Part shown: one piece after another, positions 1-8,628 of the stretch
Numbering within the stretch: position 1 is the stretch's first letter
Layout of the letters: every line of letters begins with the position of its first letter
NCBI GenBank assembly: GCA_004375875.1
Contig: SOKE01000033.1
Location: 1-64,000 of the forward strand
Length of the DNA: 64,000 nt
Direction: 5' to 3'
Source: Candidatus Babelota bacterium
GTDB lineage: Bacteria > Babelota > Babeliae > Babelales > Vermiphilaceae
Position numbers and translations under genes: made by a program
The notes under the pieces: generated by a model
What the model was told of the DNA's origin: nothing
The model's database searches: none
Seen by the model: the letters and a program-made list of their open reading frames with translations, nothing else

Positions 1-313
1 ACATTTTCCTTTTCTATCTTAAAATAATTAGGTTATTGGGTCAACTTTTCTGATCAGCTTCCATACAAAATGATAATATCTTCATAGGAGTAAAATTGAG
101 CAATGCGTATCTTTTATATTAAAATGGACATTTCTATTTTGTTTTGATATTAAATGAGAGTAAATTAATGTTCTTTTATTGATTTGTGATATAAAAGTAG
201 TAAAAAAATAAATAATTGCTAGATTTTTTTTAATTAGTTTATTAAGTTTGTTTTTATTGTACTTAAGAAGTGGGAGTAAAAACAGTTAAGCCTTATAGAG
301 GAGTTTGATAAAC
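1..313. other. AT-rich leader region without a recognised gene
   Basis: No convincing reading frame or RNA gene is visible here. The stretch is very AT-rich, with many short A and T runs, and presumably carries the promoter of the small gene that follows. No promoter matched well enough to call. A GAGGAG Shine-Dalgarno sequence at 298-303 serves the ATG at 314. Confidence 0.5.
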
Positions 314-520
314 ATGGCTTATAGTGTTAAATCTAAAAAAAGTGGGAAAACATATTATTTACATACAAAAGAAGTAAAGCTTGCCGGTGGCCGCAAACAA
401 AGAATTTATTATTTTGCTGGTAAAGCTGAGAAAAATGCAATTGATCAATTACCAGACGGTTATGAAGTTTTTGAAAATAAACGAACTGGTCTCCCTATGT
501 TGCGGAAAAAAAGGAAATAG
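314..520 (+). CDS. Small basic conserved-type protein, unknown function
   Basis: This 68-residue protein is rich in Lys and Arg. It starts MAYSVKSKKSGKTYYLH and ends with a basic tail (RKKRK). The frame stays open to a TTG at 305, but that codon lies one base after GAGGAG (298-303). The ATG at 314 sits 10 bases from the motif and is the better start. There is no signal peptide or membrane segment. The aromatic and basic pattern (TYYLH, RIYYFAGKA, GYEVFENKRTGLPML) resembles short uncharacterised proteins I associate with candidate-phylum genomes, but I cannot name a domain. A nucleic-acid-binding role is possible from the charge alone. Confidence 0.75.
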   Translation: MAYSVKSKKSGKTYYLHTKEVKLAGGRKQRIYYFAGKAEKNAIDQLPDGYEVFENKRTGLPMLRKKRK

Positions 521-670
521 ATAAACTTCTTTTTTATACAAAAAAGCGTCAAGTAGGCTTAGATATCAAATCAGTATTTGTTTTGAATTCGAAAAAGAGC
601 TTTTCATTTTGTTCTACTTGAAAAGGTTGTTGTTTTGACAGCCTTTATAATATGCTTTTGTGGAAACAAG

Positions 671-1564
671 CTATTTTATTCCATATCTCAATTTGTTTGA
701 TGGGGTAATAAAGTCTACTAGGATGTTAAGGGTTTCTTTATAATCATTAATCGTTTGTGCTGGTATTTCTATAATCTTGGGAATATCAAAAAAGCGCTCA
801 TCATTCATAAGCCATCGATATGCTTCGTATGGAATAAAGCCTCTGCCGATAAATGCATGTTCATTGATGCCTGAACCTTGTTTTTCTTTGCAATCATTTA
901 TGTGAATAGCTTTAAGTAAGTTTAATCCTATAACATGATCAAATTCTTTCCACATCTGTTCATATTCATCTTTTGTTCTGAGAGAATAACCAGAGGCAAA
1001 GGCACTGCACAAATCAAAACAGATGCCTAATCGTTGCTGATAGTTGGATTCACGATATAACCAGGCTAAATGTTCAAATGAATAGCAGATACTTTTTCCC
1101 CCACTGGCCATGTTTTGCAGTAATATCATTGTATTGCCAGAAGCTTTGCTCAAAATTTTATTAAGATTATCTGAAATATCCATAATACATGCAGTGGTGC
1201 TTCTTTGTGGTCTACAGGTGCCTGGATGGACAATAACATAGGGAATGCCAAGTAAATCGCACAGCGTTAATTCGTCTGCCATAAGTTCATTCATTAGATT
1301 ACTTCGTTCTAAATCTGGCTGACCAAGATGTTTTATGAAGGGATCGAGTGCAATAACATATTTAATGTTCGACCCTTTCAATGTTTTGCGAAATGTAGCA
1401 ATTTGCTCAGCCGTCATTTCATGCTTCACCCAATCTTGCGCGCTGCGTATATATAGTTGAATAACAGTAAAACCTAATGCTTCTGCCCGTGTTATTGCAT
1501 GCTCAAGTCCATCTAACTGTGGCATATGACCACCAAGTAATAATGAATATTTTTTTGTTTCCAT
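671..1564 (-). CDS. Endonuclease IV-family (AP endonuclease 2) TIM-barrel protein with degraded zinc sites
   Basis: The 297-residue protein aligns over its whole length with endonuclease IV (Nfo), which cuts abasic DNA using three zinc ions. Family landmarks are present: VHPG (His113), FDLCSAFASGY, HIND (His221) and IIEI (Glu266). Judged against E. coli Nfo from memory, several ligands are replaced: His69 to Leu73, the bridging Glu145 to Gln150, His182 to Ser187 and Asp229 to Asn234. His109, Asp179, His216, His231 and Glu261 equivalents remain. The residues of the Zn2 site are mostly kept, while the Zn1 and Zn3 sites are broken. It may therefore have lost or changed its activity, for example to a one-metal enzyme such as a sugar isomerase of the same fold. 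It lies 33 bases downstream of the adenylate kinase gene on the same strand, so the two may be co-transcribed. Confidence 0.85.
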   Translation of the reverse strand: METKKYSLLLGGHMPQLDGLEHAITRAEALGFTVIQLYIRSAQDWVKHEMTAEQIATFRKTLKGSNIKYVIALDPFIKHLGQPDLERSNLMNELMADELTLCDLLGIPYVIVHPGTCRPQRSTTACIMDISDNLNKILSKASGNTMILLQNMASGGKSICYSFEHLAWLYRESNYQQRLGICFDLCSAFASGYSLRTKDEYEQMWKEFDHVIGLNLLKAIHINDCKEKQGSGINEHAFIGRGFIPYEAYRWLMNDERFFDIPKIIEIPAQTINDYKETLNILVDFITPSNKLRYGIK

Positions 1565-1597
1565 ATTTTTTCTTTTTAGTAGATATTATTTATTTAT

Positions 1598-2398
1598 CTA
1601 AGTTCCAGAGGTTGTGTTTTGTGATTTCCTAGTAATAATTTCTTCCAGTAATTTCTTAAAACCCTCAAGTATTTGCTCGTCTTCTGTATTGAGTTGATCA
1701 ATTTGAATTCCCATTGTTTGGTAAAAATTTCGTAAAGGATGAGCATGCTCTGCATAAACTTTAAGACGTTTACGAACTACTTTTTCTTTATCATCTTCAC
1801 GTTGGATTAATTTACTACCGCATGATTCACAAATAAGTTTTTCTGGATCCTTCAAAAGTTTTCGTGAATAGAGTGTCTGACATTTCTCACAAATTAAACG
1901 ATTAGCAAGGCGATGTACAATGACATCATCAGAAGCGGTTAATTCAACAACATGCAAAGAAACGTTAGGAAACCTATTTTTGAGCAACTCAATAAATAGC
2001 TGCGCTTGCTGTACTGTTCGTGGATAGCCGTCCAAAATAAGGGTATCGATATCGCTTAGATTTTTACTTAGCCAGTTAGCTACAATCGAAGTCACGAGGT
2101 CATCTGGTACAAGCTCACCTTTCTTCATATAGCTTTCCGCTTGTTTTCCCAAATCATCTTTACGTGTTACCGCTTCTCGCAGTAAATTACCGGTCGAAAG
2201 TGTAGTGAAACCAAGTGTTTTGACACACTGTTCAGCCAACGTTCCTTTGCCTGACCCAGGTGCACCCATGAGAATAAATATTGTTTTTGTATGGGGATCT
2301 GTTTGTTTTTGAGAAAGATAAAAATAACTTCCAAGAATAGTCAATGTGGCAGTTACAATCATAAGATAAATTTTATCTAATTGTTGAATGAGGTTCAT
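1598..2398 (-). CDS. adk: Adenylate kinase with N-terminal membrane anchor
   Basis: Adenylate kinase interconverts ATP + AMP and 2 ADP. The P-loop GAPGSGKGT lies at residues 45-53. NMP-binding residues (STGNLLREA, LDGYPRT) follow. The LID carries a four-cysteine zinc site (CEKC...CESC, about residues 168-191), as in zinc-type Adks. At 266 residues it is longer than the usual 210-220. The extra N-terminus (about 40 residues) contains a hydrophobic segment (about residues 10-28) that looks like a membrane anchor. No Met suits a start between this segment and the P-loop, except one inside the P-loop strand, so the extension is probably translated. The orientation of the catalytic domain (cytoplasmic or periplasmic) cannot be decided from sequence. 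It is divergent from the glycosyltransferase gene. Confidence 0.93.
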   Translation of the reverse strand: MNLIQQLDKIYLMIVTATLTILGSYFYLSQKQTDPHTKTIFILMGAPGSGKGTLAEQCVKTLGFTTLSTGNLLREAVTRKDDLGKQAESYMKKGELVPDDLVTSIVANWLSKNLSDIDTLILDGYPRTVQQAQLFIELLKNRFPNVSLHVVELTASDDVIVHRLANRLICEKCQTLYSRKLLKDPEKLICESCGSKLIQREDDKEKVVRKRLKVYAEHAHPLRNFYQTMGIQIDQLNTEDEQILEGFKKLLEEIITRKSQNTTSGT

Positions 2399-2764
2399 GT
2401 TATTAGATCTTTCATTTTATGGTTTAGTTATTTATTAAGGTTTGCACAGAATCATACTACTGATTTTGTATAAAAAATGCCCCCATGTTATTTGAGAAAA
2501 AGCTCTTTAAATCAGGAGACATAAAAACACATATTATTATACCCTTTTATCTCATGGATGACTACCTCGTTATTCAAAATAACTAGTATAGCAGAAATTA
2601 TGGTTGTAGAAGGGCTATTTGTGGTTTTTTGTCTTATTTCTGTTTGTAGTTTTTAGATTACACTTTGTCTTGTGATTGTCTATAACCTACAGTATAGTGG
2701 TCGTCTTTTAAGGTATTTTAGGGTACACTAAAAGTAAAAACCTATAAAGACAAAGGTTTTCTTT
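2399..2764. other. Divergent intergenic region between adk and the glycosyltransferase gene
   Basis: This 366-base stretch separates two divergent genes and has no coding potential that I can support. It holds a good plus-strand promoter candidate at 2670-2698 and presumably the adk promoter on the other strand. Confidence 0.6.
2670..2698 (+). promoter_or_regulatory. Sigma-70-type promoter candidate for the GT4 gene
   Basis: TTGTGA (2670-2675) and TATAGT (2693-2698) are separated by 17 bases, about 67 bases before the ATG at 2765. Spacing is ideal and each box is close to consensus. Confidence 0.55.
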
Positions 2765-3919
2765 ATGTACGATCAATTGCGTATTGTATTTGTTACTAAT
2801 AATTATACCCCATACTCAGGGGGCGTTGTCAGTTCCATTAATGCATGGACGCAAGAACTGCAAAATCGTGGTCATCAGGTTTCTATTATAACCTTGGATT
2901 TTTTAGGGGCAGCGCACAATGATCCTGACTATGTATTTCGTATTCCATGCCCTATACGATTTTTATATAAGAATAATCACATGGCATTACCTATGCGAGC
3001 ATACACTCATATGCGAAAATTAATTGAGCAGTTACAGCCTAATATTATCCACAGTCATCATCCCTTTTTACTTGGAAGAGCTGCATTAAAAAGTGCATGT
3101 AACCAATCTATTCCTATTGTCTTTACATATCATTCTCTCTATGAACAATGGACTCATGTTATTCCTCTTCCTCAGTTATTAACTCGCCCTTTAATCAAAA
3201 GTTATGTAAGACATTATTGTAAAAAGGTAGATGGAATAATTGCACCAAGCTCTATTGTTAAAAAAAATCTTCAAAATCAGGGAATTGAATGTCCTATGGA
3301 AGTTATTCCAAGTTGTTTGCAGTCTGTTTTTTCTCCGAGAGATTCTTTTTATCCAAAAATACGTTCAGCTGATCAACCATTTCATCTTTTTTCAGTTACC
3401 CGATGCAGTAAAGAAAAGAATCCATTTTTTTTGCTCGAATTAATTGCAGCATTAAATCATGTTGATAAATCATTTAAAATGACAATTGCTGGCTATGGGA
3501 CTCTCTGGAAGAGTATGCATGTGTATGCTTATGAAACACTTAAATTAACTCCTGATCAGCTTAAATTTGTTCATCAGCCGTCAAAAGAACATATTGCGAA
3601 TCTTTATCGTGAAGCGGATCTTTTTATTTTTTCTTCGCAGGTGGATACACAAGGGCTTGTACTGGCTGAATCTATGGCAGCTGGTACGCCAGTAATTGCA
3701 CTTGATGGGCCAGGACAGCAAGATATTGTAAAGGATAGTATTAATGGTTTTATTGTAAAAGATTTGCAGGAGATGATTGAGAAGGTTTTGCTAATTGCAC
3801 ATGATATTACTATGCATGAGAAAATGCAGCAGAAGGCGTGGCACACTGCTCACAATTATAAGCCAGAAATATTAATACCCCGATTACTTGCCTTCTATAA
3901 ATCAATTTTAGAAGGATGA
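2765..3919 (+). CDS. GT4-family glycosyltransferase, possibly glycolipid synthase
   Basis: The 384-residue protein has a GT-B fold and belongs to family GT4. The N-terminal domain has the acceptor loop NNYTPYSGGVVSSI. The C-terminal domain carries the sugar-nucleotide region DTQGLVLAESMAAGTPVIA (about residues 293-311). The TQGL form replaces the first Glu of the usual E-x7-E motif and is reminiscent of bacterial diacylglycerol glucosyltransferases, so glycolipid synthesis at the inner face of the membrane is a reasonable guess. There is no signal peptide or strong membrane helix, as expected for a peripheral enzyme. It appears monocistronic with its own promoter. The family is secure; the acceptor is not. 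Confidence 0.85.
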   Translation: MYDQLRIVFVTNNYTPYSGGVVSSINAWTQELQNRGHQVSIITLDFLGAAHNDPDYVFRIPCPIRFLYKNNHMALPMRAYTHMRKLIEQLQPNIIHSHHPFLLGRAALKSACNQSIPIVFTYHSLYEQWTHVIPLPQLLTRPLIKSYVRHYCKKVDGIIAPSSIVKKNLQNQGIECPMEVIPSCLQSVFSPRDSFYPKIRSADQPFHLFSVTRCSKEKNPFFLLELIAALNHVDKSFKMTIAGYGTLWKSMHVYAYETLKLTPDQLKFVHQPSKEHIANLYREADLFIFSSQVDTQGLVLAESMAAGTPVIALDGPGQQDIVKDSINGFIVKDLQEMIEKVLLIAHDITMHEKMQQKAWHTAHNYKPEILIPRLLAFYKSILEG

Positions 3920-3975
3920 AGGATAATATTTTCAACTTCTTATATCCTATGATAATGCTGTTGAGAAGGGCTTTT

Positions 3976-4004
3976 TTGACAGATATGTTGAATTAATTTA
4001 TAAT
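3976..4004 (+). promoter_or_regulatory. Perfect consensus sigma-70 promoter for the HIT gene
   Basis: TTGACA (3976-3981) and TATAAT (3999-4004) match the consensus exactly with 17-base spacing, 35 bases before the ATG at 4039. The short leader contains AGAGGA as ribosome-binding site. Confidence 0.8.
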
Positions 4005-4038
4005 ATAATTACCTAGTATATGATAGAGGATCTACTTT

Positions 4039-4551
4039 ATGAAATTGTTATATGCGCCGTGGCGCAGTGAATATACAACAAGTACAGCGCGGACAAAAAA
4101 TGAAACTGTCTTACGTGAAGAATGTATTTTTTGTACACAGTTGCATGAAAGTAATGATGAAAAGAATTTTATCATTAAGCGTTTCCCGCATTCAATAGTG
4201 ATGTTCAATCTGTACCCGTATAATGCTGGACATCTTCTTGTTATGCCGCTTGATCATATTGGTTACATTGATGGGCTTCCACCAGAAGTACAATCAGAAC
4301 TTATGTGGCTTGTTGGTAAAAGTAGTACGATACTAAAAGAATTTCTTGGTGCTGAAGGAATTAATATTGGTATTAACATGGGCAAGGCTGCAGGAGCGGG
4401 TATTCCTGCTCATATACACATTCATGTGTTACCACGTTGGATTGGAGATACCAACTTTTTACCAACACTGAGCGAAACAAAAGTGATATCTTATGATCTA
4501 CACACAATTTACAAGAAACTTAAAAAAGCATTTGATAAGATCAGACGATAA
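4039..4551 (+). CDS. HIT-family nucleotide hydrolase/phosphorylase
   Basis: The 170-residue protein has the histidine-triad signature HIHIHVLPRW, whose middle His forms the nucleotidyl intermediate. Before it are YPYNAGHLLVMP and after it GDTNFLP. The early APWRSEY and CIFC elements match the bacterial branch related to Ap4A phosphorylases. Members act on dinucleoside polyphosphates or AMP-linked substrates in the cytoplasm. Length is normal for this branch. It has its own consensus promoter, and alaS follows 239 bases downstream on the same strand. AMP derivatives left by aminoacyl-tRNA synthetases are a known HIT substrate class, which makes the neighbourhood sensible but does not prove a link. 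Confidence 0.9.
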   Translation: MKLLYAPWRSEYTTSTARTKNETVLREECIFCTQLHESNDEKNFIIKRFPHSIVMFNLYPYNAGHLLVMPLDHIGYIDGLPPEVQSELMWLVGKSSTILKEFLGAEGINIGINMGKAAGAGIPAHIHIHVLPRWIGDTNFLPTLSETKVISYDLHTIYKKLKKAFDKIRR

Positions 4552-4585
4552 AAAGATAGGATTGCTATTTTTTTGATTAAAAAAA

Positions 4586-4610
4586 GTGCTGAAACTATAA
4601 GTTCCAGCAC
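4586..4610 (-). terminator. Intrinsic-terminator-like hairpin facing the minus strand
   Basis: A stem GTGCTG-a-AAC / GTT-c-CAGCAC with loop TATAA is flanked on its left by an A-run, so the U-run falls on the minus strand. No minus-strand gene lies to its right, so it would stop antisense transcription from the alaS region, or it is a structure in the leader between the HIT gene and alaS. Confidence 0.45.
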
Positions 4611-4790
4611 CCGCTTCACCACCGAGAGATAAAAACAACGGTTGTTCAAATCTTATCAAAAAAAATGAAAAAGAACCAATTTGTATTTAGAATCATTATT
4701 CATAAAAATTTTCTACCATTGATTCGTCTGTTAAATTGGGTACTCTAAGAGAAAAGAAATTTTTTAGCTATTACAGACAGAAAGATCATT

Positions 4791-7394
4791 ATGAATTCGA
4801 AACTTGTTCGTGAAAAGTTTTTCGATTTTTTTGTTACGCGTGGGCATACAAAAGTTCCGAGCTCATCCTTAATTCCTGCGCATGATCCAACATTACTTTT
4901 TACTAATGCTGGCATGAACCAATTTAAGGATGTATTTTTGGGTAAAGAAAAACGTAGTTATGCGCGCGCTGTAAGTATTCAAAAATGTGTGCGAGCGGGT
5001 GGAAAACATAATGATCTTGATAATGTTGGTTTTACCAAACGTCATTTAACCTTTTTTGAGATGATGGGCAACTTCTCGTTTGGTGATTATTTCAAAAAAG
5101 AAGCTATTGAATATGCATGGGAATTTTTGACGAAAGATATGCAGTTGCCAACTGAAAAACTGTATGCCTCGATTTTTGAAGCTGATAATGAATCGTATAA
5201 AATTTGGCATGATGATATTGGTTTGCCAGAGAAAAAAATTTATCGTCTTGGTGCAAAACATAATTTTTGGCAGATGGGCGATATTGGTCCATGTGGTCCA
5301 TGTAGTGAGATTCATATTGATCGTGGTCCTACATATGGATGTGCTGATATAAACAAATGTGGTCCAGCATGTGATTGTGATCGTTTTGTTGAAATTTGGA
5401 ATCTTGTTTTTATGGAATATGATCGTCAACTAGATGGCAGTGATAAACCGCTCAAACAAAAAGGTGTTGATACTGGTATGGGCTTTGAGCGTTTGTGTAT
5501 GTTGGTTCAAAACAAAGATTCTGTGTTTGATATTGATCTTTTTACATCAATTAGAAAGAGCATTGAACAATTAACGGGAAAGATCTATATACAGAAGGAT
5601 GAGCATGGGAAAAGTGCCTTTCATGTTTTGGAAGATCATATTCGCTCAAGTAGTTTTTTAATTGCAGATGGCTGTATTCCATCGAATGAAGGACGTGGCT
5701 ATGTACTGCGTAAAATTATTCGTCGTGCCGCACTTTTTGCACTTAAATTAACCGATAAGGATATATTCCCTGCTCTTTCAAGGGCTGTTGTTGAGCAGAT
5801 GGGCGATATTTATCCTGAATTGCGCATCAATGAAAATCTTATTGTTACAACATTGCGTAGTGAAGTGAAACAATTTGCACTTAATTTGATACGTGGTAAG
5901 CGTATACTCGAAGAATATCTGCGAAAACATCCAGATCATATATCTGGTAGGCAAGCATTTAAGTTGTATGATACGTTTGGTTTTCCTCTTGAATTACTCA
6001 ATGCGGTGGCACGAGAACGGGGAATTACTGTTGATAGTGAAGGATTTGATGAGGCAATGCGAGCACAACAAGAACGGTCTGGCAAGAAAATGGGTATTGA
6101 TGAATTGGATCAATTAGCACTTGCTGAAGCACTTTCAACTGAATTTACTGGCTATGATACCTATGAAACTGAGTCACGAATTAGTGGTATTATTCATAAT
6201 AATAAGATAGTCAACACTGTAAAAACAGGTGATATATGCTGGGTAGTTACTGAACAATCACCCTTCTTTGTTATTGGTGGTGGGCAAGTTCCTGATAAAG
6301 GTTGGGTTATAATTAAAGACAAGAAGAGTGATCTTATTGATGTTCGCTACGTTGGTAATAGCATTGCAGTACAAATCAAAGCACCGGTGAATATTAAAGT
6401 TGGTGATACGATTATCGAAACAGTTGATGAACAATTTCGTCGTAATGTTATGCGCAATCATACTGCAACGCATTTACTGCAAGCAGCGCTTATTGAACTG
6501 TTTGGTCCATTTATAAAACAATCAGGTTCTTTTGTTGCTTCAGATTATTTTCGCTTTGATTTTACCTATCCAGAAAGCTTGAGTACTGAAGACATTAAAA
6601 AAGTTGAAGATTTAGTTAATAAAAAGATTCGTGAAAATATTCCCGTATGTATTGAATATACGACTCTTGAAGAGGCAATGAAGCGAGGTGCATTAGCCTT
6701 CTTTGGTGAGAAATATACCCCAGAACGGGTACGTATTGTTGAACTACCAGGTTTTTCAGCAGAGTTGTGTTGTGGCACTCATGTTCGAGCAACTGGTGAT
6801 ATTGGTGTCTTTAAAATAACTGAAGAAAAAGCACTTGCTGCTGGTCAGCGACGAATTATGGCGGTAACTGGTCGTAAGGCTATTGAGCTATTTCAGGATG
6901 ACTTCAATACTGTCAAAAACTTGAGTAATGAATTTAAAGTGCAACGTGAAGCAGTACTTGATGCAGTTAATACACAAAAACAACAGGTGCAACAGTTGTA
7001 TGCTGAAATAAAGGGATTGCGTACACACCTATTGGATACTCAAATACCACTCTGGGAACAACAGATTAAACCGATCGGAATGGTTCCTTATCTCTTTTTA
7101 TCATTAAAGGATGTGCTGCATGATGAACTTAAAGAGATTGCACAACGACTAGAAAAAAAGAAGCCGGGGCTTTATGTTTTTGTTAGTACAATCAATGGAC
7201 GTAGTCTCTTTTTAATTTCATTATCACCCTCATTAGTACAAAAAGTTTCACTCAAAGAAATAGCTGCCTGGCTTCAAAAGAAATATGACTTGCGTGGTGG
7301 CGGAAGTCAGACAATGATTCAGGGTGGTGGTGGACCCATTGATCCAAATCTTCAAAAAGACCTGTATAACTGGCTTACCAAACAGCTTCCGTAG
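4791..7394 (+). CDS. alaS: Alanyl-tRNA synthetase
   Basis: The 867-residue enzyme charges tRNA-Ala. The class II catalytic domain starts with FFDFFVTRGHTKVPSSSLIP and contains the motif 2 region (TFFEMMGNFSFGDYFKKEAI). The editing domain that removes mischarged Ser or Gly has the zinc ligands HTATH (about residues 556-560) and CCGTH (about 657-661). The C-terminal DHHA1 domain ends in a Gly-rich RGGGSQTMIQGGGG segment. Length and domain order are typical. The coding sequence for the last 14 residues and stop (from 7349) recurs, slightly diverged, 1280 bases downstream (8629-8680), beyond a hydrolase gene. Confidence 0.98.
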   Translation: MNSKLVREKFFDFFVTRGHTKVPSSSLIPAHDPTLLFTNAGMNQFKDVFLGKEKRSYARAVSIQKCVRAGGKHNDLDNVGFTKRHLTFFEMMGNFSFGDYFKKEAIEYAWEFLTKDMQLPTEKLYASIFEADNESYKIWHDDIGLPEKKIYRLGAKHNFWQMGDIGPCGPCSEIHIDRGPTYGCADINKCGPACDCDRFVEIWNLVFMEYDRQLDGSDKPLKQKGVDTGMGFERLCMLVQNKDSVFDIDLFTSIRKSIEQLTGKIYIQKDEHGKSAFHVLEDHIRSSSFLIADGCIPSNEGRGYVLRKIIRRAALFALKLTDKDIFPALSRAVVEQMGDIYPELRINENLIVTTLRSEVKQFALNLIRGKRILEEYLRKHPDHISGRQAFKLYDTFGFPLELLNAVARERGITVDSEGFDEAMRAQQERSGKKMGIDELDQLALAEALSTEFTGYDTYETESRISGIIHNNKIVNTVKTGDICWVVTEQSPFFVIGGGQVPDKGWVIIKDKKSDLIDVRYVGNSIAVQIKAPVNIKVGDTIIETVDEQFRRNVMRNHTATHLLQAALIELFGPFIKQSGSFVASDYFRFDFTYPESLSTEDIKKVEDLVNKKIRENIPVCIEYTTLEEAMKRGALAFFGEKYTPERVRIVELPGFSAELCCGTHVRATGDIGVFKITEEKALAAGQRRIMAVTGRKAIELFQDDFNTVKNLSNEFKVQREAVLDAVNTQKQQVQQLYAEIKGLRTHLLDTQIPLWEQQIKPIGMVPYLFLSLKDVLHDELKEIAQRLEKKKPGLYVFVSTINGRSLFLISLSPSLVQKVSLKEIAAWLQKKYDLRGGGSQTMIQGGGGPIDPNLQKDLYNWLTKQLP

Positions 7395-7400
7395 CTATTC
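7349..7400 (+). repeat. Left copy of duplicated alaS 3' end
   Basis: This segment covers the last codons of alaS, its stop and about six bases beyond. It matches 8629-8680 with five mismatches in about 50 bases and no gaps. It forms the left boundary of a segment containing one hydrolase gene. Confidence 0.85.
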
Positions 7401-7426
7401 CCTTGTTTTAATGACCAGTGCTATTA

Positions 7427-7435
7427 CCCCCCCCC
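7427..7435 (+). other. Homopolymeric C9 tract
   Basis: Nine consecutive C residues stand out in this AT-rich sequence, about 60 bases upstream of the hydrolase promoter. Such tracts can change length by slippage. An effect on expression is speculation. Confidence 0.4.
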
Positions 7436-7496
7436 ATTTTTACTGACAATTTGAAAAATAATTAGGAATTTAAGGCTAAATTCCTTTATTTAGGGA

Positions 7497-7525
7497 TTTA
7501 CATCCAATTAGATATCTGATAAAAT
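7497..7525 (+). promoter_or_regulatory. Promoter candidate for the secreted hydrolase
   Basis: TTTACA (7497-7502) and TAAAAT (7520-7525) are spaced by 17 bases. A start of transcription near 7532 would leave no leader for a TTG start at 7533, which supports translation from the ATG at 7560. Confidence 0.55.
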
Positions 7526-7559
7526 AAGGTTATTGGAATATTATCATGAAGGGATTTAT

Positions 7560-8537
7560 ATGAAAGGGAGAAAATTGATTCTTATATTTCTTTTTATTGT
7601 GCCATTCATTACTGTACCATGTATTCGTAGTATGGAGAGAGCTTGTCCTGATGCAACATTACAGGTTTATGCTATTCCTGGGCAAAATGGGTCAGGGAGT
7701 GAACCTGAGTATGTAGCAAATCTTTTAGGGCAGAATGTAGCAACAATTGTTCCAATTGAAACTCCATCTGCGCCTGACTTAGGACAAGAGAGATGCATAC
7801 GGTATCTTCGCGCAGTTCTTTCAAAAAATGATTCGAAAAATGCGATTATTCATGCGACATCACAAGGTACAGCTACGACATTGAATTATCTTGCGAATGA
7901 AGATAAAGGAAAGTGTATAAAGGGATTGATTTTGGAAGCTCCTTTAGCAACTGGAAACAGTGCGATAATTCATACATTAAATGGACCATTAAAGAATAAG
8001 CCAGTAATAGCCAATTTACCATTTTCCTACTATTGGGTTCCCTATTGCGCTAAAGCCTCATTTCCATGCTATTGGCCATCAGGAAAGCAGCCTATTAAGT
8101 CAATTGATAAGATTCCTACCAATATTCCTATTATTCTTATTCATTCCAAAAATGATCCCCAATTATCGTATAATGATACATGTGCCCTTTATTATGGTTT
8201 GAGATCACATGGAAATAATAATGTGTATTTAATATCTAAAGATGGTTGTAATCATCTACAAATTATGCAAACTGAAGCCGACAAACAACTTATTCGAAGC
8301 ATCCTTGAAAGACATAACGTGCTACCATATTCTGATTCTTCTGAAAAAAGAGAAGAAATTAATTTGACTGAGTATCAACCTGATCATATGCAGTTTAAAG
8401 AATTATATGATAGTCTTATAAATAAAGAAAGAAATCATGATTGCCTGAGATATGCTGGGTGTGTCTTAGGATTTAGTATATGTTTGGCATTATTTAAAGT
8501 TGTATCTAGGTTTCTAGGGCCTTGTATCAGAAGCTAG
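7560..8537 (+). CDS. Secreted alpha/beta-hydrolase-like protein
   Basis: The 325-residue protein begins with a signal peptide (MKGRKLILIFLFIVPFITVP). An alpha/beta-hydrolase core follows: an oxyanion-type loop AIPGQNGSG (about 38-46), a nucleophile elbow ATSQG (Ser about 101, with Ala-Thr where GxSxG has Gly-x), a candidate acid in HSKNDPQ and a candidate His in GCNHLQ. A hydrophobic segment near the C-terminus (CVLGFSICLALFKVV) may anchor it in a membrane. The frame extends upstream to a TTG at 7533, but ATG 7560 has GAAGGG six bases before it. The gene sits alone between two copies of the alaS tail, suggesting it arrived as an insertion. The substrate is unknown. Confidence 0.75.
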   Translation: MKGRKLILIFLFIVPFITVPCIRSMERACPDATLQVYAIPGQNGSGSEPEYVANLLGQNVATIVPIETPSAPDLGQERCIRYLRAVLSKNDSKNAIIHATSQGTATTLNYLANEDKGKCIKGLILEAPLATGNSAIIHTLNGPLKNKPVIANLPFSYYWVPYCAKASFPCYWPSGKQPIKSIDKIPTNIPIILIHSKNDPQLSYNDTCALYYGLRSHGNNNVYLISKDGCNHLQIMQTEADKQLIRSILERHNVLPYSDSSEKREEINLTEYQPDHMQFKELYDSLINKERNHDCLRYAGCVLGFSICLALFKVVSRFLGPCIRS

Positions 8538-8628
8538 TATCAAAAAAGTACTTTAAGCCTTCTAGTTCAAGTTGATTTCTAAAGAAGCTTAGATATTTCT
8601 AAATTTTTAGCTGATTTTTTATATCGCA

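Noticed and set aside
549-621. Inverted repeat TCAAGTAG / CTACTTGA after the first gene
   Set aside because: The arms are only eight bases with a loop of more than 50 and no T-run positioned as in an intrinsic terminator, so chance is likely.
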